Source: Prosthecobacter debontii (lineage in GTDB: Bacteria > Verrucomicrobiota > Verrucomicrobiia > Verrucomicrobiales > Akkermansiaceae). From it: 44,116 bases of DNA. How positions within the stretch are numbered: position 1 is the stretch's first letter; each line of letters starts with the position of its first letter. Below the pieces are notes generated by a model, which was given only the letters and a program-made list of their open reading frames with translations, was not told where the DNA came from and did not search any database. The position numbers and the translations under genes are program-made. Location of the stretch: NCBI GenBank assembly GCA_945869465.1, contig CAMBPB010000015.1, forward strand, positions 1 through 44,116, given 5' to 3'. Below, in pieces: positions 1 through 8,842 of this stretch.

Positions 1-61
1 TGAGGTTGAGCATTTGCTTGAGGACGACCACATTGGCCCGGGTTGGTGTTGTGTTGTTCAT
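1..61 (-). CDS. Transposase N-terminus (IS4-like, DUF4372 type), partial at window edge
   Basis: On the minus strand an ATG at 61-59 opens a frame that runs off the left edge. The visible residues are MNNTTPTRANVVVLKQMLNL. This resembles the first residues of IS4-family transposases with an N-terminal DUF4372 domain, which in this phylum often begin with a short polar stretch followed by V-x-x-L-K-Q-x-x-x-L-I-P. Only 20 codons are visible, so catalytic residues cannot be checked and the family call is tentative. If it is right, the end of an insertion sequence lies just right of position 61. I could not define its terminal inverted repeat or a target duplication. Confidence 0.4.
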   Translation of the reverse strand, partial: MNNTTPTRANVVVLKQMLNL

Positions 62-555
62 TACGCCCTACCGAGTGGCAGGGATTTCAACTCAACACCA
101 GCCCGCTTTTCCGCTCTCAGCTAGGCCTTCCCGTGGGACGGCAGTGAAATCGAACCTCAATCCGGTTGACGCCCCATCCGATCAAGATCGCCGCGTGATC
201 ACACAGATTGTAAACAATAGTCGTTTACAATTAAAAGCTTTGGGTTACGATACCACCAACGCAGACATCCAAGCAATCCTGTGGTATCCAGAAAAAGATC
301 TTTGGGCCTTGCTTACGGGCAAACCGGAGAGCAACCTCAAATCATCCTATGACGAAGAATTCATATCAATCGCAAAACAACGCGGACTCGGAGACGAAGC
401 CAACGCAATCGCAGAATCCATCAGAGCCAATCGAACCACACGAAATAGCGGAAGGGATGACGGACAAACAACTGGAACTGCTACTGGAAAAGTTAATGTC
501 TCTGTAGGCACATCCTTCGGCGACACGTTAAAAACAAATTTTAAGACCTTACCAA

Positions 556-840
556 ATGGAAACGAAAAAGAAAACACCGCAAGAAGCATTTATGAACGCA
601 GCATCAGGGATGAGCCTGATGTCGGACGAAAATTTCTTGAGGGAATTAGAAGAGCGGCATCCGACCACCCCATGGGTGCAGCGGTTACGGTCAAAGATGC
701 CTCCTTCTACGACGACACCGGAACCAGACTCTTCCTCTCCCCAGCAACCCCCTTTTCCCCGCCATCAACCCCCTTTTCCCCGCCATCCGGTCCGGCCACC
801 GGCTCTTTCAACGGCCTTCACCGGGAAAGCAATTTCCTAG
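556..840 (+). CDS. Small hypothetical protein overlapping the phage-like fragment
   Basis: This 94-codon frame starts METKKKTPQEAFMNAA and continues with DENFLRELEERHPTTPWVQRLRSKM, a charged, helix-rich composition that looks more protein-like than the overlapping +0 frame across the same bases. From about codon 64 onward it is read through the dispersed repeat ([16 protein letters not shown]), so only the first 60 or so residues are likely native. No convincing ribosome binding site precedes the ATG. It may be a separate small phage gene or the frameshifted end of the preceding fragment. I recognise no family. Confidence 0.35.
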   Translation: METKKKTPQEAFMNAASGMSLMSDENFLRELEERHPTTPWVQRLRSKMPPSTTTPEPDSSSPQQPPFPRHQPPFPRHPVRPPALSTAFTGKAIS

Positions 841-844
841 CAAT
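742..844. repeat. Dispersed repeat, copy 1 (left 21-bp unit duplicated)
   Basis: This is the first of three related copies. The 21-bp left unit (AACCCCCTTTTCCCCGCCAT plus C) occurs twice in tandem at 746-766 and 767-787. It is followed by a GC-rich segment with CCGGT/ACCGG arms and by an A/T-richer tail whose GGAAA-GCAA-TTTCC sequence can form a GNRA-like tetraloop hairpin. Copies 2 and 3 are at 4501-4610 and 8791-8842. It ends 53 bp before the autotransporter start codon. Confidence 0.85.
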
Positions 845-849
845 ATAAT
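844..849 (+). promoter_or_regulatory. Possible -10 element created at the repeat edge
   Basis: A perfect TATAAT lies exactly at the right edge of repeat copy 1, 48 bp upstream of the autotransporter ATG. No good -35 hexamer is spaced 16-18 bp upstream; the nearest candidate, TTCACC at 817-822, is too far away. It is a weak promoter call, based on position and the -10 match only. Confidence 0.25.
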
Positions 850-897
850 TTCCAGAAAATTCTTAGTAATTAACCAATTACAAGCCACCAGAAACCA

Positions 898-3800
898 ATG
901 AAACCAAAATATCAAAACATCATTCGTAAGACACTCCCCCTGATCATTATCGTTCCCGCTTTGTCCCAATTGACTAATGCCGCAGTGATTTCCACCGCAG
1001 GGAACGGCAGCTTGATCGTAACCGCAGCGGACAACGGCGCTAACCACATCGTCGCGAATGGTGGCGCTACGCCGATCGTCACAATCGATTCCGGCACAAT
1101 CCTCCTCAACGACCCCACCTTCGATAGCCTCCTAGTAAACAGCGCAGGCTATTCGATCGTAAACGCCGGGTCTCTCACCAGCGCGCTGAGCGCCATCAGC
1201 TCGCCCGGATTCTCCACTGACATCACCAACTCCGGCACGCTCTCCGGCGGCGTCTACGGCATCAACGTCGCTGGCGGAATTCTGCTCAACCAAACGGTGA
1301 TCACCAACTCCGGCAGCATCACATCGGTTAACGATGCAATCCAAATTTCCTCGGCTTACGCCACAGTCACCAACAATCTGGGCGGCACGATCACCGCCAC
1401 CGGCAGTCAGGGCGACGGCATCGAAGGCTTCGCCAACCTGACCGTCACCAACTACGGCACCATCAGCGCCACCAGCGCCAACTCCAACGCCGACGGCGTG
1501 GACGCAAATGGTGACTCCCTGACCGTCACCAACTCCGGCACCATTTCCGCCAATGGAGGCAACGGGATCGAGGCGCAAAACCTCGCTTCCATCACCAACA
1601 ACGACGATGCTCAGATCACCAGCACGCTCGGCAACGGCATCAGCATCGGCAACGGCGACGGCATTGCCGTCAACATCTCCAACTCCGGCGATATCTTAGG
1701 TGGCACTAACGGGATTCTCGGCGGTAACGATCTCGTGATCAACAACAACCAAGTGCTGTCCAGCAGCATTAAGGTCGACGAAGGAACAATCACTGGCACA
1801 GTAGACGGCATCAACGTCGGAAACTTTGCGAATATCGACAATAAAGGCACGATCACCGGCACCACCGGGGACGGCATTCAGGCCGTAGACAACCTGACGC
1901 TCACCAATTCTGATTCGATCCATGGCGGTGTTAACGGTGTGATAGCCGGCGATAACGCCACCGTCACCAACAACGCCCTTAGCACCATCAGCGGCGATCT
2001 CACCGGCACTGGCGTTTGGCTGGATGACGGCGCCACAGTGACCAACTCCGGCAGCATCACGGGTGGCATCTCCGGTGTCCGGATCAGCGACAATTCGACA
2101 GTCACCAACAATTACGGCGCCACAATTTCCGGCGCTCTGGCTATCGACGCTTTCGGCAGTCCCCTCGGCTTCTTCGTGCTGAACAACTCGGGCACAATCA
2201 CCAGCACCGGCACCGGTACTGTAGCCATTGACGGAGTCCTCGGAATCGACACCTTGAACCTCAATGCTGGCAGTCTTGTCACTGGCGATATCTTGCTCAA
2301 CTCAGGAGCGGACATCGTCAACATGACCAGCGACGATGACTACAGCAGCATTGTAAACGGCGACATCATTGGCGGCAGCGACACCGACACACTCACCTTC
2401 GACGGCGGCAAGACCGAACCAAGCGGCACGACCAACGCCATTACTGGCGACGTGAGCATGGAAACGATCAACAAACTAAACTCGGGCACCGCCTTCATCA
2501 CTGGCAATGTGCTCACGGATACCATCACCCTGAGCGGTGGCGGCCTTTACATCAACGGCAACGTTTCCGAACTGATCGGCGGTGCCCCAGCGACACAAAT
2601 CGCGGCGGCGGCAGGCACGGAACTCGGCGGCACGGGCACTTGGACGGCAGACATCGCCTTGACCAATGCCACGATCAGTGCAGGCGAAATTCCAGCCTCG
2701 CTGACAACCATTCCGACCGATGCGATCGGCACCCTGAACCTGGTTGGTAACGTCACCAGCACAGGTGCCAACACGATTCGTTATGACGTGCAACCGCAGT
2801 CCTCGACTCCGGTTTCCGGCGGCCTCGCAGGCGATCTCATCAATCACATCGGTGGCACATACGGTCTCGGAACTGGCATGACTGTGGCCATCGCACCGAC
2901 CAGCATCAATCAGGCGATGAGCAACGGCACCTACACCGTGATCAATAGCGACGCTGTGATCACCGGCGCACTGCCGTCACTGGCCGTCCAATTCGATGAC
3001 GCTCTGGTTCCAGACAGCGGGCTTTTTATCGGCTCGTTGACTGGCGGAAGTATTGTCGGAAATACCGTTCTTGAAGATTACTTCACCACGGTTTCCCTCA
3101 TCAATGGTAGCAGCGATCTGGTCTTCACCATCGACCACAACTTCGCGGGCCTTCCCGGCCTCACGGATAACGAGTCGGCACTCGGCGGGGCGATCGACCA
3201 GTCGATCAACTCCTTGAACTCCAACGTGCAGGACTTCATCGCTGCCATGGATTACTCCGATCTGTCCACGGTCCAGGAAACACTCGCATCACTCAATCCT
3301 GAGCGCTACCTAAGCCAAGCCGTCGCCGTAATGAATGGCAACTACCGCTTGCATCGCATGACGCAGCAACACCTCGCCGCGGTTCGTGGCGCGGAAACCA
3401 CCACCCACACCACTCCCGCTGCAAGCGGAGCCAAGGGTGCGATTCCAGCACAAACCACGAGCTCCGCCAACAAAGGCAACGCTTGGGGAGCCTATTCGTA
3501 TGATTCGCAGGACTACAGCGCGTCCAACTCCCGCCACGACTACGACGGCGACACGTCGGCCTTCACCGCCGGTTTCGACTGGCGCGTCTCTTCCGATTTC
3601 GTCTTGGGCATCGTGCTCGACGGCTCGGCAAGCAGCTACGACAGCAACGGTTCGGGCAACAGCTCGGATCTCGATAGCCTGCGCGGCGCCGTCTACGGCA
3701 CTTGGGGTCAATCGATGGGACTCTACTCCGACTTCCTCGTCGGTTACGGAACCCATAATATGGATATGAGCCGCAGCTTCGGCGGTGTCCTATCCGGCTT

Positions 3801-4284
3801 CGATGGCGACAGCAGCAGCGATGCCTCAAGCCTTCAGGCACTCTGGACCGTGGGTTACACCATGGGCAACGCCTCGATCAAACACGGCCCATACGCCGGT
3901 CTTGAATATCAAAACGTCGATGTCGACGGCTTCAATGAAAATGGTCCACTGCCGCTTTCGGTCGATGACTACGACGTGGATTCGTTACGCGGTCTGATCG
4001 GTTATCGCGTCGATGGCAGCTACAACAAATTCCACCCATACGCCTCGGTCGCCTATGCGCACGAATTCGAGAACGACAAAGTTCAGGCCACCGCCAGCTT
4101 TGACGGAAATTCGTTTTCGGTGGAGGGCGACGAACTCGGCTCAGCAATCTTGCTGTCCGTGGGCACGGGCTACTCGTTTAGCGAAAAACTATCGATGGAC
4201 ATCGGTTATCGCGGCGAGTTCTCCGTCGATAACGATGGCGTCGACAGCAACGGCGGCACGATCGGTCTGAACTACTCGTTCTGA
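898..4284 (+). CDS. Autotransporter with beta-helix passenger and C-terminal beta-barrel
   Basis: This 1128-residue type V secretion protein begins with a signal peptide (hydrophobic core LPLIIIVPALSQ, cleavage near residue 28). The passenger, about residues 29-780, is built of repeated V-T-N-S-G-T/S-I-S/T strands, typical of a right-handed parallel beta-helix displayed on the cell surface. From about residue 860 (AWGAYSYDSQ) to the final LNYSF lies an autotransporter barrel with alternating hydrophobic strands and a terminal phenylalanine, the usual signal for the BAM machinery. The barrel inserts in the outer membrane and exports the passenger. The gene stands alone, with a terminator at 4320-4351 and repeat copies on both sides. 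The ligand or role of the passenger cannot be read from the sequence; adhesion is the usual role in the family. Confidence 0.88.
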   Translation: MKPKYQNIIRKTLPLIIIVPALSQLTNAAVISTAGNGSLIVTAADNGANHIVANGGATPIVTIDSGTILLNDPTFDSLLVNSAGYSIVNAGSLTSALSAISSPGFSTDITNSGTLSGGVYGINVAGGILLNQTVITNSGSITSVNDAIQISSAYATVTNNLGGTITATGSQGDGIEGFANLTVTNYGTISATSANSNADGVDANGDSLTVTNSGTISANGGNGIEAQNLASITNNDDAQITSTLGNGISIGNGDGIAVNISNSGDILGGTNGILGGNDLVINNNQVLSSSIKVDEGTITGTVDGINVGNFANIDNKGTITGTTGDGIQAVDNLTLTNSDSIHGGVNGVIAGDNATVTNNALSTISGDLTGTGVWLDDGATVTNSGSITGGISGVRISDNSTVTNNYGATISGALAIDAFGSPLGFFVLNNSGTITSTGTGTVAIDGVLGIDTLNLNAGSLVTGDILLNSGADIVNMTSDDDYSSIVNGDIIGGSDTDTLTFDGGKTEPSGTTNAITGDVSMETINKLNSGTAFITGNVLTDTITLSGGGLYINGNVSELIGGAPATQIAAAAGTELGGTGTWTADIALTNATISAGEIPASLTTIPTDAIGTLNLVGNVTSTGANTIRYDVQPQSSTPVSGGLAGDLINHIGGTYGLGTGMTVAIAPTSINQAMSNGTYTVINSDAVITGALPSLAVQFDDALVPDSGLFIGSLTGGSIVGNTVLEDYFTTVSLINGSSDLVFTIDHNFAGLPGLTDNESALGGAIDQSINSLNSNVQDFIAAMDYSDLSTVQETLASLNPERYLSQAVAVMNGNYRLHRMTQQHLAAVRGAETTTHTTPAASGAKGAIPAQTTSSANKGNAWGAYSYDSQDYSASNSRHDYDGDTSAFTAGFDWRVSSDFVLGIVLDGSASSYDSNGSGNSSDLDSLRGAVYGTWGQSMGLYSDFLVGYGTHNMDMSRSFGGVLSGFDGDSSSDASSLQALWTVGYTMGNASIKHGPYAGLEYQNVDVDGFNENGPLPLSVDDYDVDSLRGLIGYRVDGSYNKFHPYASVAYAHEFENDKVQATASFDGNSFSVEGDELGSAILLSVGTGYSFSEKLSMDIGYRGEFSVDNDGVDSNGGTIGLNYSF

Positions 4285-4319
4285 TCGAACCGCGTTCCAC
4301 GCATCTGTTAATTAACTTA

Positions 4320-4351
4320 GCCGCCGCCCCCTTCAGGGCGGCGGCTTTTTT
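4320..4351 (+). terminator. Rho-independent terminator of the autotransporter gene
   Basis: A perfect 10-bp stem GCCGCCGCCC / GGGCGGCGGC with loop CCTTCA is followed directly by TTTTTT, 36 bp after the autotransporter stop codon. Confidence 0.93.
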
Positions 4352-4908
4352 ACCAACTCGGCAAAAGCTCGCCTCGATCGGGGCCGACGTGTTGAGCAGC
4401 CACCCCCTTTTGCCGCTCGGATATTACCCCGACTTAATTTGAAGCCAAACGCCACCCATTACCACCATCCGTATCGCCCGCCAAACACATCGCTCAGAGG
4501 CAGCAACCCCCTTTTCCCCGCCATCCGGTCCGGCCACCGGCTCTTTCAACGGCCTTCACCGGGAAAGCAATTTCCTAGCAATTTCACCGGGAAAGCAATT
4601 TCCTAGCAATACGACCGGTTGATTCCAGTGCTGAAAAACAGTTGCAATATTTTCCAGCGGCGAAGATCCGGAATGAGGATCGAGAACGGAGAACGATTGG
4701 GTTTAAATGGGTCGTATCCGTCAACCTTCCGGCGATCATACCCATTAAGCCCAATGTGCCAAGGATTCTTTGGCCTCTGAAGTTCGCACTAAGCACCGGC
4801 GCGCGGACTCACGACTGCCGCCTATCGCCCCTTGACTGAAGGCTTCAAATTTCATCTTCATGCAAGGTCTTAATAAGGATTATCCGCCCCGCGCCTGAGA
4901 ATAAACCC
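4352..4908. other. Intergenic region with repeat copy 2 and no supported gene
   Basis: Between the terminator and the FN3/heme gene I see no credible coding frame. Short frames on both strands have no recognisable composition. The stretch contains repeat copy 2 and an otherwise unremarkable 300-bp leader (4611-4908), which must hold the promoter of the downstream gene. Confidence 0.6.
4501..4610. repeat. Dispersed repeat, copy 2 (right 28-bp unit duplicated)
   Basis: The sequence is identical to copy 1 from its CAGCAAC edge through the TAGCAAT edge (4501-4582), but with a single left unit. The terminal 28 bp (4555-4582), which contains the GGAAA-GCAA-TTTCC hairpin, is then repeated exactly at 4583-4610. 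This copy is intergenic. Confidence 0.9.
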
Positions 4909-7900
4909 ATGAAAACCCTGTCATTTCGAAAGTTCACCAGCGCGTTGCTGATCATCGCGTCGCTTGCCTGCCCCATCACCCAGGCCGATCCCATGCTGCG
5001 CGGAGAGCGGCAGGGAAACCAATTCGTGCTGCGTTGGCATGCGGCGTCCGGCACCACCCAGCTGGTCTGGGCACCGGTTCTCGACGACGCCGCGGCGTGG
5101 AAAATTGTTCCCGACCAAACGGCCGCGAGCGAACCGGACTCGTGGCAGGCCTCCTTCGAGATGATCCCGCCGAAAGCGTTTTTCAAAATCGTTCCCGCCA
5201 TCCTGCCGGTCGCTCCACCGAATTTCCGGCTCGTCTCCGTGGGCGGAATTTTCCGGCTGGAGTGGGATTCCACTGACGATGCCGCCGGCTACGTCGTTTA
5301 CATCGGCACCAGCGCCAACGTCGATCCTGCAAATCATTTGCAGAGCCTCACCCTTGGCCGGGTGAATTCGTTGGAAATCGACGGGCTGACCGCCGGGCTG
5401 ACGTATCATATCACGATCGCCGCAACTAACTTTTCGGGCCAGGGTCCGGCTGCGCCAGCCCTAAGCGGCGTCTTCGGTCCCCTCGCAATGGTCTCCGGTC
5501 ACGCGGTGCAAGGCTTCGAGCTTTCTGATGGAAAGCATTTCGACATCGACGCGGCTGGGACCACGGTGATGTTGGTTAAGGCCAACGATCCGACTTCACT
5601 CCCGATTTCCGGCACCGCCGATGACAAGGGGAAATTCCGCATCCGCCACGTCCCGCCCGGCGCTTACTTCGTCAGCTACCTGTGGAATGGAATCTCCGGA
5701 ACCCTGCCGGAAGCCCTCAATGTGCCTGCCGGAGGCGTGCCTCTATCACCTCTTGAAATCCTTGCAGGCCCGCAGCCGCCGCCTCCTGATAGAACACTGG
5801 TTGGCACGCTGACACTTTCCACAGGCGATGCCGCACGCTGCGATCTGCCCGAATTCGGCATTGCCAGCCGCTCCCGCGTGAGTGCCGCCCTCGCGGACGG
5901 CTCGTCGGTCGAGGTGGTTCCCGATCGAAATGGCCGCTGGGCGCTCACCAACCTGCCGCCGGGGGCATTTCCCACCACTCTGACCGGCACCTATCAGGGG
6001 CTTGCCATCCAATCCACGGTCGATGCGCCGCCTGCCGCGATCTCGCCCGTCTCCCTTCAGTTCGCGGAGATTTTACCGAAAACCCAGCGCATCACGGCGT
6101 GGCAAAACGGCGTGGAGGTCATGGAAGTCCAGCCGGGAGTCCCTGTCACCTTCCAAGCGGAAATCGACAACCCCGGGCGACTCCCGCTCGAGCCCCGCTG
6201 GATCGCCGAGTTCAACGGCCAACGCCTGCTCTCCACCAAAGGCAGCGCGACATTCACCTTCGATCAAGCGGACGGCCCGCAGGCGGACGGCCTCGGCGAC
6301 CCTCAGGACAGCGGGCTCGTGCGCGTCCATTTCCTGCCGACCTGTTATGCGGCGGTGGATTTCATTCCGTTTAACATCGCCGTCGTGAACTGGATCAAAT
6401 TCCGCGGCTGCTGGTCCGGTGTCGCCGCCACGTGGAGTTCCGGTGCGCCGAACGTGACGGGCCCCGGCCACCCCGCCACCGTAACCCTGAGCCATAACGG
6501 GCTCGCCTCACCGAACATCATCGGCACCACGCTCACCGCCGGGGGGTATTTTGAAATCAACACCGATCCCGTGAGCAACGCACCCTACCTCGTCCGTGTC
6601 GACAAGGACGACCACATGCGCTTCCTCTGGCCCTTTGAATTCCAAGTGCCCAAGGAGGCCCAGTTCTGCATGGTCCCGGCCAATGTTTACACGCTCAGCC
6701 AGAGCGCCAGCCCGCTGGTCATCACCCACCCGTCCGGCAGCGTCCTCACGCTGCCGCCGAACTCGCTGCTGGATCCGGCGAACGTGCCGTGGACCGGAAA
6801 CATCGTCGTCCGCATGGTTTCCTTCGATCCTCGGCTCACCAACCCGCTGCCGCCGAATCCGGAAATGCGCGTGGGCGCGAACCGCCGCGGCATCGCTCCA
6901 TACGGCGCGGCCTGGATCGACATCCGCAGCGACACCAACGTGCCACTCACGCCGACCACCGCCGCGACGCTCGACATCTACTCCAGCCACACGCCGTCCA
7001 ACCCGACAAGCATGGCGACCTATCAGCAAAACGAGGCGACCGGCTACTTCGAGCCGTGGACGGTGTCCACCAAGATCAGCACCCGCCACTACGTCCTGAG
7101 CCTCGGTCGCAGCGGCCTGTTCCTGCTAGGGAATGACCAGCCGCTCGTCGAGCTGGTCTTCGAGGCGGACCGCTCGCTGAACTATCCGTTCGACGTGCTC
7201 ATCGGCGGCTGGAATTCCTGGCTGCCCAACGTCCACTCGATTTTCCCCGTCACCGTGCAGAGCAACTGCCGCAACAGCTTCGGCCATCTTTACGTGGCCC
7301 ATGGTTCCGCGCTGCAGGTCTCGGTCATCGATGTCCGCCACGGTCCCGGTCGTTTCCATCAGACCATCAGCCCCACGTCGGCCCCCGTCGAGGCGGTCGC
7401 CAAACCGCTTGTGGTCCGCAAGACCATCGTTCCTAACACCACGCCGCTGGTATTGCCTGCCATCGCCGCCCATTGGGTGAAGTTTTCGCTGGCAGACAGC
7501 GAGCCTGACCTCAAGAACCTGCCCACGGATACCACCGTCACGGCGATCAATACCGCCAACCATTTCCTCAGTCGCGGCGGCGTGAACACCCCGGCGGACA
7601 CCGCTGCCTACTATGCCAAGATCAACGCGCCCGCCACACTCTCCGCCTGGCGCACGCTCAGCGGTCTGCCACCGCGATTCGGAGGTGCGCTCAGCGGCGT
7701 AAGTGCCAGCGATTATTCCACCGCCTACTACTACAATCTCGGCGACCTCGGCTTCGCCCGCGCCCAGACGATGCGGATCAAAACCTCCGCCCTCGACGGC
7801 CAGCCGGACGTCGCCTACGCGGTCACCAATTACGAAACCCTCGAAGACGCGCGCTGCGGGCGCGGACCGGTGGCCACCGTCTGCATGGACTATTCCAGCC

Positions 7901-8574
7901 GCATCGACGCCGCTTCCGTCACCCCCAGCCGCTACACCCGCTTCTACGTTTACGGCAGCAACGGCGCGCTGCTCGACTGCGCCAACCTCGACGGGGCCGG
8001 CTTGAAATGCGTGCCCAACCTCTGTGTCACCTGCCACGGCGGCAACTTCTACACGGCTGGAGATTCGCCCAATCTTGGGTCGCGCTTCCTGCCATTCGAC
8101 CTGGAATCCTACACCTTCCACCCGAAGTACGGAGTCCAACTTCCGGAAATCGCCGCGATGAACGCGGGAGTCCTCAAAACCGCGCCGACCTCCGCCACCG
8201 CCGACCTCATCATCGGCTGGTATGCGGCGTCCAATCCGATGCTCAACCCCCTTTACTACAATCAGAATTACGTCCCAACCGCCGCGGGACTCTCCTGGTC
8301 CGCGAATACCGCATTATACTCCAACCTCTTCAAACAATCCTGCCGCGTCTGCCACAACTCACGCGACGCCACCCCGAGCTACCAGTTCGCATCCCTCGCC
8401 AACTTCGCAGGCTGGAACTACGGCCATTACCAAGCCTGCACCGGTTTGGACATGCCCCACGCCCAGCGTACTTGGAGCGGATACTGGGGCAGTCGGTGCT
8501 CGGTGAATCTCGGGTTCAGCGTTCAGGACATGCCGACGAATCTCGGGACGGCAGCCGGGCAAATTTGTCGCTGA
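4909..8574 (+). CDS. Large secreted protein with FN3 domain and C-terminal c-type heme motifs
   Basis: The 1221-residue product has a signal peptide (MKTLSFRKFTSALLIIASLA, cut near residue 26). A beta-rich segment follows, then a fibronectin type III domain at about 100-190 (core FRLEWDSTDDAAGYVVYIG ending in GLTYHITIAATN). Several carboxypeptidase-regulatory-like or Ig-like beta modules (such as GKFRIRHVPPGAYFV) fill the middle. Near the end are two CxxCH heme-attachment motifs: C1039-VT-C1042-H1043 and C1145-RV-C1148-H1149. They imply covalent heme and export to the periplasm or cell surface, so a role in electron transfer or redox sensing is likely but not provable here. The ATG at 4909 is supported by the signal peptide. 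The gene converges on the aat remnant with an 8-bp gap. I know no named family matching the whole architecture. Confidence 0.8.
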   Translation: MKTLSFRKFTSALLIIASLACPITQADPMLRGERQGNQFVLRWHAASGTTQLVWAPVLDDAAAWKIVPDQTAASEPDSWQASFEMIPPKAFFKIVPAILPVAPPNFRLVSVGGIFRLEWDSTDDAAGYVVYIGTSANVDPANHLQSLTLGRVNSLEIDGLTAGLTYHITIAATNFSGQGPAAPALSGVFGPLAMVSGHAVQGFELSDGKHFDIDAAGTTVMLVKANDPTSLPISGTADDKGKFRIRHVPPGAYFVSYLWNGISGTLPEALNVPAGGVPLSPLEILAGPQPPPPDRTLVGTLTLSTGDAARCDLPEFGIASRSRVSAALADGSSVEVVPDRNGRWALTNLPPGAFPTTLTGTYQGLAIQSTVDAPPAAISPVSLQFAEILPKTQRITAWQNGVEVMEVQPGVPVTFQAEIDNPGRLPLEPRWIAEFNGQRLLSTKGSATFTFDQADGPQADGLGDPQDSGLVRVHFLPTCYAAVDFIPFNIAVVNWIKFRGCWSGVAATWSSGAPNVTGPGHPATVTLSHNGLASPNIIGTTLTAGGYFEINTDPVSNAPYLVRVDKDDHMRFLWPFEFQVPKEAQFCMVPANVYTLSQSASPLVITHPSGSVLTLPPNSLLDPANVPWTGNIVVRMVSFDPRLTNPLPPNPEMRVGANRRGIAPYGAAWIDIRSDTNVPLTPTTAATLDIYSSHTPSNPTSMATYQQNEATGYFEPWTVSTKISTRHYVLSLGRSGLFLLGNDQPLVELVFEADRSLNYPFDVLIGGWNSWLPNVHSIFPVTVQSNCRNSFGHLYVAHGSALQVSVIDVRHGPGRFHQTISPTSAPVEAVAKPLVVRKTIVPNTTPLVLPAIAAHWVKFSLADSEPDLKNLPTDTTVTAINTANHFLSRGGVNTPADTAAYYAKINAPATLSAWRTLSGLPPRFGGALSGVSASDYSTAYYYNLGDLGFARAQTMRIKTSALDGQPDVAYAVTNYETLEDARCGRGPVATVCMDYSSRIDAASVTPSRYTRFYVYGSNGALLDCANLDGAGLKCVPNLCVTCHGGNFYTAGDSPNLGSRFLPFDLESYTFHPKYGVQLPEIAAMNAGVLKTAPTSATADLIIGWYAASNPMLNPLYYNQNYVPTAAGLSWSANTALYSNLFKQSCRVCHNSRDATPSYQFASLANFAGWNYGHYQACTGLDMPHAQRTWSGYWGSRCSVNLGFSVQDMPTNLGTAAGQICR

Positions 8575-8582
8575 GACAGAAT

Positions 8583-8790
8583 TCATCCGTCCTTCTCGTC
8601 GCGTAGTGCCTTCCGCAGTACTGCCAGATATTCCTTACGCGGGAGTTCGTAGCCGCCGAATTGTTTGAGATGATCGGTCATCCACTGCGTGTCCAACAGA
8701 CTGAAGCCCGTCTCCCGCAAAAGGCCGACCAAGGCGACGAGCGCGATTTTCGACGCATCCGTCTTCCTGGAAAACATGCTCTCGCCGAAC
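8583..8790 (-). pseudogene. aat: Leucyl/phenylalanyl-tRNA--protein transferase, 3' fragment
   Basis: Minus-strand residues [22 protein letters not shown] and [19 protein letters not shown] are the conserved C-terminal half of Aat, which transfers Leu or Phe to N-terminal Arg/Lys of proteins for N-end-rule degradation. Everything upstream of the GESMFS motif is missing. Homology stops exactly where repeat copy 3 begins (8791), and the ATG at 8810 lies inside the repeat. About 68 of roughly 200-230 residues remain, so the enzyme cannot be made from here. The stop at 8583-8585 appears native. An intact aat elsewhere in the genome would be expected if the pathway is kept. Confidence 0.85.
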
Positions 8791-8842
8791 AACCCCCTTT
8801 TCCCCGCCATCCGGTCCGGCCACCGGCTCTCTCGCCTTCACC
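8791..8842. repeat. Dispersed repeat, copy 3 (truncated) at the aat breakpoint
   Basis: Positions 8791-8830 match the left and central parts of copies 1 and 2 without mismatch. The tail is then altered, keeping only a short CCTTCACC match and lacking the GNRA-type hairpin. One edge cuts aat and the other touches the stop codon of the ATPase fragment. Confidence 0.85.

Larger units (their letters stand above)
144..848 (+). pseudogene. Phage-like polyvalent-protein fragment running into a repeat
   Basis: The open frame extends upstream to 6, but its first 46 codons overlap the transposase and its flank, so the native start is lost or is the GTG at 144. The polar middle part carries ILWYPEKDLW followed by SYDEEFISIAKQRGL. 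This recalls the C-terminal modules of very large phage or plasmid polyvalent proteins, where an LWYPEK-like motif recurs; that link is from memory and tentative. The last 35 codons are encoded by repeat copy 1 (742-844), giving a low-complexity PATPFSPPSTPFSPPS tail, so the natural C-terminus has been replaced. Both ends look broken. A second frame (556-840) overlaps the distal half and may be the truly coded one there, which would imply a frame change near 556. Confidence 0.35.

Noticed and set aside
1132..2847. Several minus-strand frames inside the autotransporter
   Set aside because: They mirror the repetitive Thr/Asn/Ser/Gly codons of the passenger and have no independent features or starts.
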